Positions 1 to 7,844 of a stretch of 64,000 nucleotides of DNA are shown in pieces. The notes under the pieces were generated by a model that ran no database searches, was not told the origin of the DNA, and worked only from the letters and a program-made list of their open reading frames with translations. The DNA is from an uncultured Pseudomonadales bacterium (lineage in GTDB: Bacteria > Pseudomonadota > Gammaproteobacteria > Pseudomonadales > Azotimanducaceae): positions 1 to 64,000 of the forward strand of contig CAKZWF010000008.1 in assembly GCA_937921865.1 (NCBI GenBank), given 5' to 3'. The translations under genes and the position numbers were made by a program. The first letter of the stretch is position 1, and every line of letters begins with the position of its first letter.

Positions 1-117
1 GCGAAGGCTCAATTCGAGCTGGAACTCTATCGCGCGCCAAAACCTCGGTTCGACCCCCTTTTTTCCCGACCCCCTTTTTTAGTCAGCCGAGCACGCCTGT
101 GTAGGCGTCGTCGTTGA
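1..117 (+). CDS. possible 3' end of an upstream gene (partial)
   Basis: The frame starting at base 1 is open until a TGA at 115-117 and begins with ordinary-looking coding sequence (AKAQFELELYRAPKPR). After about residue 15 it runs into the C- and T-rich repeat at 39-81, so the last 20 or so residues (FDPLF..., then Arg-rich) are probably repeat-derived or non-coding. It would overlap the convergent ArsC-like gene by 35 bases. With only 38 codons visible no family can be named, and it may not be a gene end at all. Confidence 0.25.
   Translation, partial: AKAQFELELYRAPKPRFDPLFSRPPFLVSRARLCRRRR
39..81. repeat. dispersed GGTTCGACCCC repeat, copy A
   Basis: The stretch AAAACCTCGGTTCGACCCCC followed by a T-run and a second GACCCCC plus T-run is almost the same as the stretch at 9785-9827, and its core recurs in both orientations at 16308-16392. 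All three copies sit at gene ends or between genes. This is the behaviour of a REP-like dispersed element. The C-run followed by a T-run could also help terminate plus-strand transcription. No transposase is present nearby. Confidence 0.6.
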
Positions 118-424
118 AGCCGACCAGAATGGTTTTGCCTACCCGTGCTGTGGGTGCGCGGAGGTTTCCGGTCGGGCCCAGCATCGCGGCGACGGCTTCA
201 TCCGTGCTGCCCTGCGAAAGTTTGAATTCGCTGATTTTTTTGCCTTTTGCGACCACCAGTTTTGATGCGCTTTTCAGCAGTTCAGCTGCATCCGCTGCCT
301 GCAGCTTGCGGCTTGCGGGGACGGTCTCTTTGATTGCTATATCGTTTGCCTCCAAGAACTTGGATGCTCTGGTACAGCTGGTTCAGCCGTTGCGGAAGTA
401 ATACCAGTCTACGCGTTTGGCCAT
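83..424 (-). CDS. ArsC/Spx-like thioredoxin-fold protein, probable selenoprotein (in-frame UGA)
   Basis: Read through one UGA (bases 385-383), the gene encodes 113 residues from an ATG at 424 with a strong ribosome site (AAGGAG, six bases upstream) to a TGA stop at 85-83. The N-terminus is MAKRVDWYYFRNG-U14-TSC17-TRASKFLE. It aligns with the Spx/ArsC active site, where Spx proteins carry CTSC; the UGA falls exactly on the first cysteine of CXXC. Downstream, family-like features continue (KISEFKLSQG, then NLRAPTARVGKTILVGF near the C-terminus), so the frame is under selection past the UGA. A hairpin with a GUUC loop follows the UGA at a distance typical of bacterial SECIS elements. Family knowledge: ArsC-like proteins with U in place of C have been predicted in bacteria. 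The likely role is thiol or selenol redox chemistry; the substrate is unknown. Conventional gene calling would start at an internal TTG (355) and lose the active site. An ordinary nonsense mutation is the alternative. Confidence 0.8.
348..367 (-). promoter_or_regulatory. candidate bacterial SECIS hairpin
   Basis: In the mRNA sense the UGA ends at 383 and a stem begins 15 bases later. Bases 367-360 pair with 355-348 (eight positions, one A-G mismatch), closing a GUUC loop at 359-356. The inner part is a perfect palindrome at 364-351. In E. coli fdhF the SECIS loop lies a little over 20 bases after the UGA, and here the gap to the loop is 23 bases. Bacterial SelB recognises such loops, often with GU. 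The placement is visible in the sequence; the SelB function is inference. Confidence 0.5.
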
Positions 425-535
425 CGCGCTCTCCTTGCAGTTGATTGTGAACGCCAAGTGTATTGCCAGCTGGAGGGTTTCGGCAATGCGCCAGGCGCTG
501 ATCTGACACCGGTAGATGGGTTAAGCTCGCCGTTC

Positions 536-1309
536 ATGAGATTGAGTGAACTGGAACAGCGCAACTACGCAGCGGACGGCTTTCTGATCCGCGCATCGGC
601 GTTCACTCCGATGGAGGTTGAAACCCTGCGGGATGCCGTTGAGCGCGCTGCACTGCGGGCGATGCAGCTTGCCGAAAGCGGCGCAACCTACGTCCTCGAT
701 GGCAAACGTTTTGTCGATTCAGGCTATACCACGGTGCAGTTCGAACCCGAATCCGGCAGCGACACGATCCGGGTCGTGGAGCCGGTGCACGAACTGGACG
801 ATCGCCTCAGTAATCTTCTCGATGACATCCGCATTGTGGAACCAATGCGGGATCTGGTGGGTGCCGAACACCTTGCCGTGTGGACAGACAAGCTCAATCT
901 GAAGCGCCCGTTCGAGGGTTCGGGATTCGGCTGGCATCAGGATTCACCCTACTGGGTGCATGATTGTGATCATGTCGATCAGCTGCCCAATGTGCTGATC
1001 GCGCTGGATGCGGCCAGCGAAGAAAATGGCTGCTTCAGAGTGATTCGCGGCAGCCATACTCGTGGTTGCCTGGCTGGAATCAATGACGGCAGCCAGCTGG
1101 GTGGCTTCTATACCGATCCGGCGCTGTTTGATGAGCAGCAGCAGGTACCGATGATCGTACCGGCAGGATCGCTGGTGTTCTTCAATGCGCACTCGGTGCA
1201 TGGGTCTTTGCCGAATAACTCAGCGGAACCCCGTCGCGCACTGGTGCTGACCTACCAGCCCGCCGGTTTTCCGATGCTGAAATCAAAACGGGTGCGTAAT
1301 GTGGGTTGA
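536..1309 (+). CDS. phytanoyl-CoA dioxygenase (PhyH) family protein
   Basis: A 257-residue Fe(II)/2-oxoglutarate dioxygenase-like protein. The facial triad is visible: H134-x-D136 in GWHQDSPYW, distal H222 in HSVHGSLPNNS, and an arginine pair about ten residues later (RRALVLTY) that could bind 2-oxoglutarate. Family members hydroxylate phytanoyl-CoA, ectoine or diverse small molecules, so the substrate is open. I chose ATG 536 because the family usually begins just before the first helix (LSELEQRNYAADGF); an upstream ATG at 458 would add 26 residues without family character. No strong Shine-Dalgarno is visible. It is divergent from the ArsC-like gene. Confidence 0.85.
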   Translation: MRLSELEQRNYAADGFLIRASAFTPMEVETLRDAVERAALRAMQLAESGATYVLDGKRFVDSGYTTVQFEPESGSDTIRVVEPVHELDDRLSNLLDDIRIVEPMRDLVGAEHLAVWTDKLNLKRPFEGSGFGWHQDSPYWVHDCDHVDQLPNVLIALDAASEENGCFRVIRGSHTRGCLAGINDGSQLGGFYTDPALFDEQQQVPMIVPAGSLVFFNAHSVHGSLPNNSAEPRRALVLTYQPAGFPMLKSKRVRNVG

Positions 1310-1324
1310 TTCCACGGGCGCAGA

Positions 1325-2308
1325 CTAAGGCTGCCTTGTGGCCAGCCAAGCCTGAACGTCTGCCAGTTCACTGGCGGCCATTTCAGCCATTCCTGCGAAA
1401 GTGTCTCGGGCGAAAATGACATAACGCATGCCCAACGACGGGTTTTCGCCGCTTTCGACCAGCGCTCGACCATACAGCCAACGGGTCCATGCCAGGCTGG
1501 CTTCATCCATGTCAACCCGATCGCGCAGCGCATGGGCTCGTGCCAGAGGCGCCAGCGCCGACTGCGATTGTTCAGCGCCCAGCAGAGCTTCGCCAAGGCA
1601 ACTCAGCGGGTAGGCGAGATCCGGGTGGTCGGCTGAGAGAAACTGCTCGTCGTTGTTGAGACCCTGTTGGCAATACTCGGCCGCTTCGCTGAAGCGCTGT
1701 GCGCGGTTGCTGGCGTTGCCAAGATTACCGAGGGCGATGCCGATGTTTATCACCAGTTCCTGATCTCGCCAGACCTCCAATGCGGCTTCCAAAGAAGCAC
1801 GCGCGGCATGGTAGTCGCCGATGGAGATGTAGGTATCTCCCATGTCGTTGTAGGCTGCCGTTAAGTTCGTCCAGTTCGGCTCCGCAAAACCCTGCTCCAT
1901 CGCTATCGCGCGTTCGAAGCTGGCGATGGCTTCGGGATATTTCCCTGACTGATTGTAAGTCCAACCAAGACGCTGGAGGCTGATGGCCAGGCGGGAACTG
2001 GAGCCGGCGTATGCGGCTTCTTCGATTGCCACCGCTTCGAGCATCAGAGCCAGCGCTTCCGGTCGATTACCCAGTGTCGACTGCACCCTGGCGGCATCGG
2101 CCAGCGATCGGGCGTGAATAGGATGTCTGGCGCCGAAGTCGCGACGGGTAGTGGCTAACGCCTCGTTTGCAACGGCCTGTGCTTCTGCCAGTTCATGTAG
2201 ATTGATCAGCCCGGACGCCAGGCTGGTTAACAGGGGACCAAGTTCCGGCAGATCGAGCTTGCGGCCAATGGCCACCGCGGCGCGGTAGTCCTTGACGCCC
2301 TCGACCAA
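1325..2308 (-). CDS. TPR-repeat protein, apparently 5'-truncated
   Basis: About 327 residues made almost entirely of tetratricopeptide repeats (for example LQRLGWTYNQSGKYPEAIASFERAI and AYNDMGDTYISIGDYHAARASLEAAL). Such arrays are common at the C-terminus of larger bacterial proteins, including Ser/Thr kinases. The first possible start is a TTG at 2308, in the middle of a TPR helix: the frame stays open another 20 codons upstream with repeat-like sequence (RVRGKVLISQGNL) and then meets a TAG with no ATG or GTG. The next gene starts 97 bases away. I infer loss of the original N-terminal part. It could still be expressed from TTG, but remnant or pseudogene status is likely. Confidence 0.6.
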   Translation of the reverse strand: MVEGVKDYRAAVAIGRKLDLPELGPLLTSLASGLINLHELAEAQAVANEALATTRRDFGARHPIHARSLADAARVQSTLGNRPEALALMLEAVAIEEAAYAGSSSRLAISLQRLGWTYNQSGKYPEAIASFERAIAMEQGFAEPNWTNLTAAYNDMGDTYISIGDYHAARASLEAALEVWRDQELVINIGIALGNLGNASNRAQRFSEAAEYCQQGLNNDEQFLSADHPDLAYPLSCLGEALLGAEQSQSALAPLARAHALRDRVDMDEASLAWTRWLYGRALVESGENPSLGMRYVIFARDTFAGMAEMAASELADVQAWLATRQP

Positions 2309-2405
2309 GTTTCCCTGGCTGATCAGGACTTTGCCGCGAACCCTGTTGCGAGGCGTTCCGTGCAGTGTAACCTAAGTGTCGCAATCAACCTGACAGGAAG
2401 CGTGT

Positions 2406-3683
2406 GTGATCGAACTAGCCATGCCGGAATCGGTAGGTCTTTGCAGCCAGCGACTGACCCGCGTCAGCGAATGGCTGCAACAGCAGATTAGTAGTGAACG
2501 ATTAGCCGGCGCCAGCGTGCTGATTGGCCGGCGTGGCAAAGTGGCCTATTTCGATTGTGCCGGACTGGCGGATCAGGCAGCCGGAAAACCGTTTGCGCAA
2601 GACACAATTGTGCGCATTTATTCCATGACCAAACCGATCACCACCGTGGCGGCGATGATGCTCTATGAGCAGGGGTGTTTTCAGCTCGACGACCCGATTG
2701 CTCTTTATCTGCCCGAATTCAAAGACATGCGGGTGTGGCTGGGAGGAGACGCAGGGCTCGATGAAACGGTTGCTGCCAGCGGTCCGATCACCGTCAAGCA
2801 GTTGATGACCCATACCTCGGGTCTTACCTATGGTTTCATGCAGGCCAACCCGGTGGACAGATTCTACCGGGACGAAGGCATTGAGCCCGGAACCTCCAAT
2901 CTCAGTCTTCAGGAAATGGTGGAACGGTTGGCCGCTGCACCGCTGCTCTGTCAGCCGGGCAGTGCCTGGAACTACAGCCTGTCCAGCGATGTCCTGGGTC
3001 GACTGGTTGAAGTCTGGTCGGGGCTCAGCCTGGATGAGTTCTTCCGGACCCGAATTTTCGAGCCGCTGGACATGCGCGATGCTGCGTTTCACGTCAGCAC
3101 GGAGAATCAGCACCGCTTTGCCGCCTGTTATTCACCGCTTTCGGGCGCGAGTCTGGCGAACGTGGCGGGTGCTGTGTCCGATGTATCGGTGCCTAAATCC
3201 ACCGGCCTGAAGCTGCAGGACGCGCCGGATACCAGTGCCTATCTGCAGCCACCGGAGTTGTTTTCCGGTGGCGGCGGACTCACTGCCAGCATGCGCGACT
3301 ACGCCCGCTTCTGTCAGATGCTGCTGGGCAATGGTGAGCTCGATGGCCAGCGCCTGCTGGGCCGTAAGACGGTGGAATTCATGCGCCAGAATCATCTTCC
3401 CGACAACCGCGACATGGCGGCCATGGGCCAGCCGGTGTGGAGCGAAACCAGCTACGAGGGTATCGGCTTCGGGCTGGGGTTCGCCGTGGTCGTCGATCCG
3501 GTGAAAGCACAGATCATGACCTCCACGGGTGAACATCACTGGGGTGGCGCGGCGAGTACTTTTTTCTGGCTGGATGCGGTTGAAGACCTGTATGTGGTGA
3601 TGCTGACGCAGCTGATGCCGTCATCCACCTATCCTATCCGCCGGGAGTTGCGCACCCGGGTTTATCAGGCGCTGGTTGACTAG
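2406..3683 (+). CDS. serine hydrolase, beta-lactamase/esterase (class C-like) family
   Basis: A 425-residue member of the beta-lactamase superfamily (EstB/AmpC-like fold). The SxxK nucleophile is S73-MT-K76, the second motif is Y190-S-L (NYSLSSD), and HHWGG near residue 378 corresponds to the KTG/HxG strand. There is no obvious signal peptide, as in many cytoplasmic esterases of this family. GTG 2406 is preceded by AGGAAG at good spacing; ATG 2421 is the alternative. The gene has a paralogue in this window at 58422 with the same layout around the SxxK (ILYE or MLYE, then DDP, then YLPEF). Substrate unknown. Confidence 0.88.
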   Translation: MIELAMPESVGLCSQRLTRVSEWLQQQISSERLAGASVLIGRRGKVAYFDCAGLADQAAGKPFAQDTIVRIYSMTKPITTVAAMMLYEQGCFQLDDPIALYLPEFKDMRVWLGGDAGLDETVAASGPITVKQLMTHTSGLTYGFMQANPVDRFYRDEGIEPGTSNLSLQEMVERLAAAPLLCQPGSAWNYSLSSDVLGRLVEVWSGLSLDEFFRTRIFEPLDMRDAAFHVSTENQHRFAACYSPLSGASLANVAGAVSDVSVPKSTGLKLQDAPDTSAYLQPPELFSGGGGLTASMRDYARFCQMLLGNGELDGQRLLGRKTVEFMRQNHLPDNRDMAAMGQPVWSETSYEGIGFGLGFAVVVDPVKAQIMTSTGEHHWGGAASTFFWLDAVEDLYVVMLTQLMPSSTYPIRRELRTRVYQALVD

Positions 3684-3696
3684 CGGACTGATTGAT

Positions 3697-4911
3697 TCAG
3701 ACGACCAGCTGGAAATCCTGACCAATCTGAGTCTGGCCGTTGACGACCACTTCTATCCGGTGCGGGCCTGGATACATGACCCGAGTGGTCATCGGTCGGA
3801 AAGACAGCTTTTTACTTAAAGTGCTGAGCTGTCCGCGCTGGAAATCCGCTTTGGCCACCGTGAAAACCTTGGGTGCCTGCTTACCGTTGGCTTTCAGAAA
3901 AAACACCCGTAACGTCACCAGCAGCTTCTGCGCTGTCTTCGCCTCCAGGTCAAACTCGCAGTTCAGCGTGTCACCTGCCTGGATACGCCTGGGTATCTTC
4001 AGGTTGCCTATCCGCACGTTCGGCCTGGCCGGATAGCCCAGCAGACTCAGCGCTGGGATGTGATCCTGTTTAGTCAGTGTGCGCAGAGAATGACGAACCA
4101 TCCAGTCGAGCTCTGCAGGTTGCTGGCGCTGCGCTTTCTGCCACTGTTTCAAGGTGCGAATCACCAGTGCCGGATCCTGTTTTGACAGATCGTTCATGTT
4201 GTTGGCAACCGACCGGGTGACATAGCGGGTCGAATCGGCGTGCAGTCGCTCCAGCAGCGCGACGATGCTATCCGCAGGCAGCTTCACCCGAGTTGCCCAG
4301 GGCAGCAGTGGCCGGGTGCCCTCTGATGCCAGACGGCGCACGTGGTAGTTTTCGTCTTCGGCGCAGTCGTGGGCAAACTTCAGCGTCGCATCCGGAAAAT
4401 CCCGCAGAAACGGGCGTATTGCGCTCTCGGCGCTGAAGCGTTTGGTGGACTCCCGGAGAAAATTCAGCGAACGTTTCAGGTGTCTGCTTGAGCAACCGTG
4501 ACGCGCCGCATACTCGCCAGGAACCACCCAGATAAACGAGCCGAAATCATCGTCGCGCAGCGTTGGATCCAGCGGCGGCGGCAGTGCCCGCTCGAGGATG
4601 TCCAGCGCCTTCGGAACTTCTGCTGGCAGATGGTCGCCGAGTACGCTCACCATATGATCGATCCGGGCTTTCAGTTCGAGCTCAGGGAACGCTGCCAGCA
4701 CTGCGCGCTCGAAACGTTTGCGTTGAAAGCCTTTGCCGGCAGCCGCCAGCCCGTCGGCGAGCCGCGCGACGCTGTGTTCATTGAACAGATCGTCTTTCAA
4801 TGAAAATGAAGTTTCGGCTCGAATGCTCAATGTCTGATCCCGGATCTGCGGCTCGTTAATCAATCCCGGCAGGTGCCGTGACGATAGGGCTTGCAGGGTA
4901 GAATGCCTCAC
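3697..4911 (-). CDS. DNA alkylation repair protein, AlkC-like (HEAT-like repeats plus Ig-like domain)
   Basis: 404 residues. Residues from about 35 (SFSLKDDLFNEHSV) match the typical start of AlkC proteins, followed by HEAT-like helical repeats to about residue 290 (VRRLASEGTRPLLPWA, YVTRSVANNMNDL). Residues from about 300 form a beta-rich Ig-like domain (GDTLNCEFDLEAK...), the architecture known for AlkC glycosylases that remove 3-methyladenine and 3-methylcytosine. The GTG at 4911 would give about 30 residues before the conserved start, so an internal TTG may be the real one. It is divergent from ydbH, with only 28 bases between the two starts. Confidence 0.82.
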   Translation of the reverse strand: MRHSTLQALSSRHLPGLINEPQIRDQTLSIRAETSFSLKDDLFNEHSVARLADGLAAAGKGFQRKRFERAVLAAFPELELKARIDHMVSVLGDHLPAEVPKALDILERALPPPLDPTLRDDDFGSFIWVVPGEYAARHGCSSRHLKRSLNFLRESTKRFSAESAIRPFLRDFPDATLKFAHDCAEDENYHVRRLASEGTRPLLPWATRVKLPADSIVALLERLHADSTRYVTRSVANNMNDLSKQDPALVIRTLKQWQKAQRQQPAELDWMVRHSLRTLTKQDHIPALSLLGYPARPNVRIGNLKIPRRIQAGDTLNCEFDLEAKTAQKLLVTLRVFFLKANGKQAPKVFTVAKADFQRGQLSTLSKKLSFRPMTTRVMYPGPHRIEVVVNGQTQIGQDFQLVV

Positions 4912-4939
4912 GGCGGGTCTTCATATCCAGACTTCGGGA

Positions 4940-7135
4940 GTGATCAACATCAGATTTGTTTTGGTCCTGGCAGCGTTGCTTGTCACGCTGATCATTACTG
5001 CGATGAGTGTCTATTTGGCTTTGCCGTGGCTGGTTGCCAACTATGCTGCGGACTTCGCGCGCCCTTATGGTGTCGATATCCAGAGCCTCGGCATCGGGCG
5101 TCCGGGCTGGCGAGTGCTGAGAATAGACACGCTGGAGCTGCGTTCGGGTGACGTGGAGTTGTCACTTGAGCATGCCACGGTTCGCTATCGGCTGCCCGAG
5201 CTGCTCCGAGGCGAACTGAGACAACTGCAGGTTGAACAGGCTGACGTGGTGTTGCATGAGTCGCCTTTATCCTCGCCCGAACACGGACGGGTTCCTGGTT
5301 CGGCAGAGACTCCACCGGATCTGGCCAGGCTGTTTGCGCTGGTGCCTTTTGCGCAGGTGGATATTGCCAAACTAACAGCGGAGATCCGGCAGCTTGATTT
5401 CCGTTCTGAAGGTTCGCTCAGGCTCAAAGATCAACAGTTGATGTTTAAACTGCGTGGGCTTGCACCGGAGCAGGCTGAAGGATTGAGCCTGGAGGGTGCG
5501 GTCGCCGCAGATGGCGGTATTCAACTGGTGCTGGCGTTATTGCAGCAGGCAAATACGATCGGCAGTGATCGGACTGATTACGATGAGTTTCTCCGAATAG
5601 ACTCGCAGCTCGTTGGCGACACACTGAAGCTGACAATGGCTGCGGATCTCTCCGGCTATCCGTTTCAACTGGTCAGTGCGCTCGCCGGTATGCCTGCCGG
5701 AAAAGGTGAACTTGAAGCGAGCGTAGAGACTTCGCTGCAATGGCCAATTGATGCGATGAATCTCGAAGACCTGGCGGCGACCGGCGACTATCGTCTTAAC
5801 TGGCGCTCGACAGATGAATCTCTGCGCGTCAGCGGGCTTGCCGGGATTGTGGATTTTGCCGAAAGCCGCGTTCAGGCAAGGTTCAGCGGCGGTGAGCTGA
5901 AATACCAGGATGAAACATCTTCGCTCAGCGTTACGTTGCCGGACGGCATTGCCGTCAGCTGGACCGAACCGCAGCTGCGGATTTCGCAGGGCGTGGTCGT
6001 GCACCTGGAACAGTCTGATCTCGAACTCAAAGGCGCCGGTGAGGTGATGACCGTGTCATTCCTCGAGCAGCCTGAAGTGTCTGCTGGTTTGTCAGCAGAG
6101 GTCAGTACGGCCGATTATGAACACAGTGGTGTGCTTCGCATCGATGCCGTCATCGCGGACACTGATCGGATAACAGGCGATGGCACCTGGTTGACCCAAG
6201 GCTGGCAGCTGCCATTTCAGTTCAGTCATGTGTTGAGCAAAGCAGCCGGTAAAGCCTCCTCTGAAGGACGATTGAATATCAATAAGCCGCTGGCTGCCGC
6301 TCTGCTGGCCAGTTGGGATGAGCCTTATGACCTGGATTCGGGAACTCTGGATTACGATCTGAACGTCAGCTGGTCTCAGCAGGTGAGCGCACGATTGCAG
6401 CTCGACTTTGAAAAGATCACTGCACACTACGAAGACGATCAGGTAATGGGGATTGCCGGGCGCCTGGAGCTGGTATTGCAGGATGACCAGTTGAGCATGG
6501 CTCCGGCAAAACTCACCGCTGCGGATTTTGATCCCGGTGTGAGGCTGACCGATATCGAGATGACGCTCGGACTCAAAGAAGATGTGCTCAGCGTGAAAGA
6601 TGCCGGTTTCCGTACGCTTGGCGGTCGGGTGCAGGCCAGCGACTTTGTATACGATCTGGCGGCCGAGACCCCCGATCTGCGATTCCAGCTGCAACTGGAG
6701 TCGTTGGATCTGGCCGAGCTGCTTGCGCTCCAGGGTGGCGATATTGCTGGGACGGGTCGCATCAGCGGAATTCTGCCGGTGCGTGTTCGCAACGAATTGC
6801 CCAGCATCAGCGGCGGTCAGGTTAGCTCCCTGCCTCCCGGCGGGTTGATCCAGCTGTCGCCTGATATCGCTGGGGTTTCCAGCCAACCCGGGCTGGATTT
6901 TGCAATTCAGGCACTGACCGACTATCGATTCACCAGCCTTGCCGCCAGTGTCGACTACCTCGAAGATGGGGAGCTCAAACTGGGTGTCAGTTTGCAGGGA
7001 GCTAACCCGGAGGTGGAAAAAGGGCGGCCTATCCACTACAACCTGAACGTGACGCAGAACCTGCTGGTGCTGTTGCAGTCGCTGCGGGCCCAGCGCGCGG
7101 TTACGCAAGGCCTTGAACGACGGGTGTTCAATTAA
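4940..7135 (+). CDS. ydbH: YdbH-like intermembrane phospholipid transport protein (AsmA-like)
   Basis: 731 residues with one N-terminal membrane anchor (residues about 4-30, LVLAALLVTLIITAMSVYLAL) and a long beta-rich periplasmic body, ending with a C-terminal segment that family members use to contact a partner lipoprotein. In E. coli, YdbH, TamB and YhdP redundantly carry phospholipids across the periplasm to the outer membrane, and YdbH works with YnbE. Here ynbE and ydbL homologues follow at once, which strongly supports the call. The start is a GTG with GGGAG almost touching it, so the exact N-terminus is uncertain. Confidence 0.88.
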   Translation: MINIRFVLVLAALLVTLIITAMSVYLALPWLVANYAADFARPYGVDIQSLGIGRPGWRVLRIDTLELRSGDVELSLEHATVRYRLPELLRGELRQLQVEQADVVLHESPLSSPEHGRVPGSAETPPDLARLFALVPFAQVDIAKLTAEIRQLDFRSEGSLRLKDQQLMFKLRGLAPEQAEGLSLEGAVAADGGIQLVLALLQQANTIGSDRTDYDEFLRIDSQLVGDTLKLTMAADLSGYPFQLVSALAGMPAGKGELEASVETSLQWPIDAMNLEDLAATGDYRLNWRSTDESLRVSGLAGIVDFAESRVQARFSGGELKYQDETSSLSVTLPDGIAVSWTEPQLRISQGVVVHLEQSDLELKGAGEVMTVSFLEQPEVSAGLSAEVSTADYEHSGVLRIDAVIADTDRITGDGTWLTQGWQLPFQFSHVLSKAAGKASSEGRLNINKPLAAALLASWDEPYDLDSGTLDYDLNVSWSQQVSARLQLDFEKITAHYEDDQVMGIAGRLELVLQDDQLSMAPAKLTAADFDPGVRLTDIEMTLGLKEDVLSVKDAGFRTLGGRVQASDFVYDLAAETPDLRFQLQLESLDLAELLALQGGDIAGTGRISGILPVRVRNELPSISGGQVSSLPPGGLIQLSPDIAGVSSQPGLDFAIQALTDYRFTSLAASVDYLEDGELKLGVSLQGANPEVEKGRPIHYNLNVTQNLLVLLQSLRAQRAVTQGLERRVFN

Positions 7136-7152
7136 TGATTAGAGGGAATGAT

Positions 7153-7203
7153 ATGTTGCTATTGAACGGACTGTTTCGCGGCGTAGCCGGACGTGCGCGA
7201 TGA
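7153..7203 (+). CDS. 16-codon ORF coupled to ynbE (possible leader peptide)
   Basis: ATG at 7153, preceded by GAGGGA at about seven bases, opens a frame for MLLLNGLFRGVAGRAR and ends in TGA at 7201-7203, overlapping the ynbE ATG as ATGA. The ynbE start itself has no clear Shine-Dalgarno, so ribosomes finishing this short ORF could feed it. Whether the peptide has any role of its own is unknown. Confidence 0.35.
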   Translation: MLLLNGLFRGVAGRAR

Positions 7204-7430
7204 TCAGAACTGGCGCAAGCACGCGAAGTTTCGAGCATCGAGCATCTGCCTGGCCGAAGGCCGCGCTCGCAGGCGCAATGTTTGTGCTGCTCGTAGCCTG
7301 TACCCCAACAGTGAAGGTGGCGACGGATGAACCCATCACCATCAACCTGAATGTGAATATCAAACACGAGATTCTGGTCAAGGTAGACAAAGAGCTCGAT
7401 GATCTTTTTGCTGACGATGAGTTGTTTTAG
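7200..7430 (+). CDS. ynbE: YnbE-like outer-membrane lipoprotein
   Basis: 76 residues with a signal peptide ending in the lipobox LLVAC (lipidated Cys34), then TPTVKVATDEPITINLNVNI and an acidic tail, the typical short YnbE pattern. E. coli YnbE is about 60 residues; the N-terminus here is longer, so a start nearer the hydrophobic stretch is possible. YnbE multimerises and contacts the C-terminus of YdbH to form a bridge between membranes. The gene lies 64 bases after ydbH, before ydbL, in the canonical order. Confidence 0.88.
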   Translation: MIRTGASTRSFEHRASAWPKAALAGAMFVLLVACTPTVKVATDEPITINLNVNIKHEILVKVDKELDDLFADDELF

Positions 7431-7447
7431 TTATGGATTGTGTAGCC

Positions 7448-7822
7448 ATGAAAAATGAATCGAAGAAACTGTCGAATAACGGTTTGACCCATGCAGGTGC
7501 GATGTTGCGCGTGCTGTTGCTGATTGCTGGCCTGCTGACTTCTGGACTGGCTCTGGCCATTGAACTCGATGCTGCCAAAGCTCAGGGACTGGTCGGCGAA
7601 CGGGTAGACGGCTATCTCGGTGCGGTAAGCGACAACCCGAGCGCTGAAGTTAAGGCGCTGATCGAAGACGTTAACGGCAAGCGCCGCGATCGCTACCAGG
7701 CAATCGCCGCGAAGAACAACATAGATCTGGCGGACGTTGAAGCGAGAGCGGGCCAGAGGGCGATTGAGCTGACAGCTTCCGGCGGCTGGGTCTTCCAGGC
7801 CCGGTGGCAACAGAAACCCTGA
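7448..7822 (+). CDS. ydbL: YdbL-like periplasmic protein (DUF1318)
   Basis: 124 residues from ATG 7448: a signal peptide ending GLALA, then a short helical domain with the DUF1318 pattern (AKAQGLVGERVDGYLGAV ... RYQAIAAKNN ... VEARAGQRAIEL). In E. coli YdbL modulates the YdbH-YnbE interaction, like a chaperone. An in-frame ATG at 7502 directly before the hydrophobic core and one at 7433 are alternatives. It is the third gene of the operon. Confidence 0.86.
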   Translation: MKNESKKLSNNGLTHAGAMLRVLLLIAGLLTSGLALAIELDAAKAQGLVGERVDGYLGAVSDNPSAEVKALIEDVNGKRRDRYQAIAAKNNIDLADVEARAGQRAIELTASGGWVFQARWQQKP

Positions 7823-7844
7823 AAACTTCTAGGAGATCGTGCTG

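Noticed and set aside
6092..7108. Antisense open frame of 338 codons within ydbH
   Set aside because: Composition (His/Gln/Arg-rich) and position fit a shadow of the ydbH reading frame.
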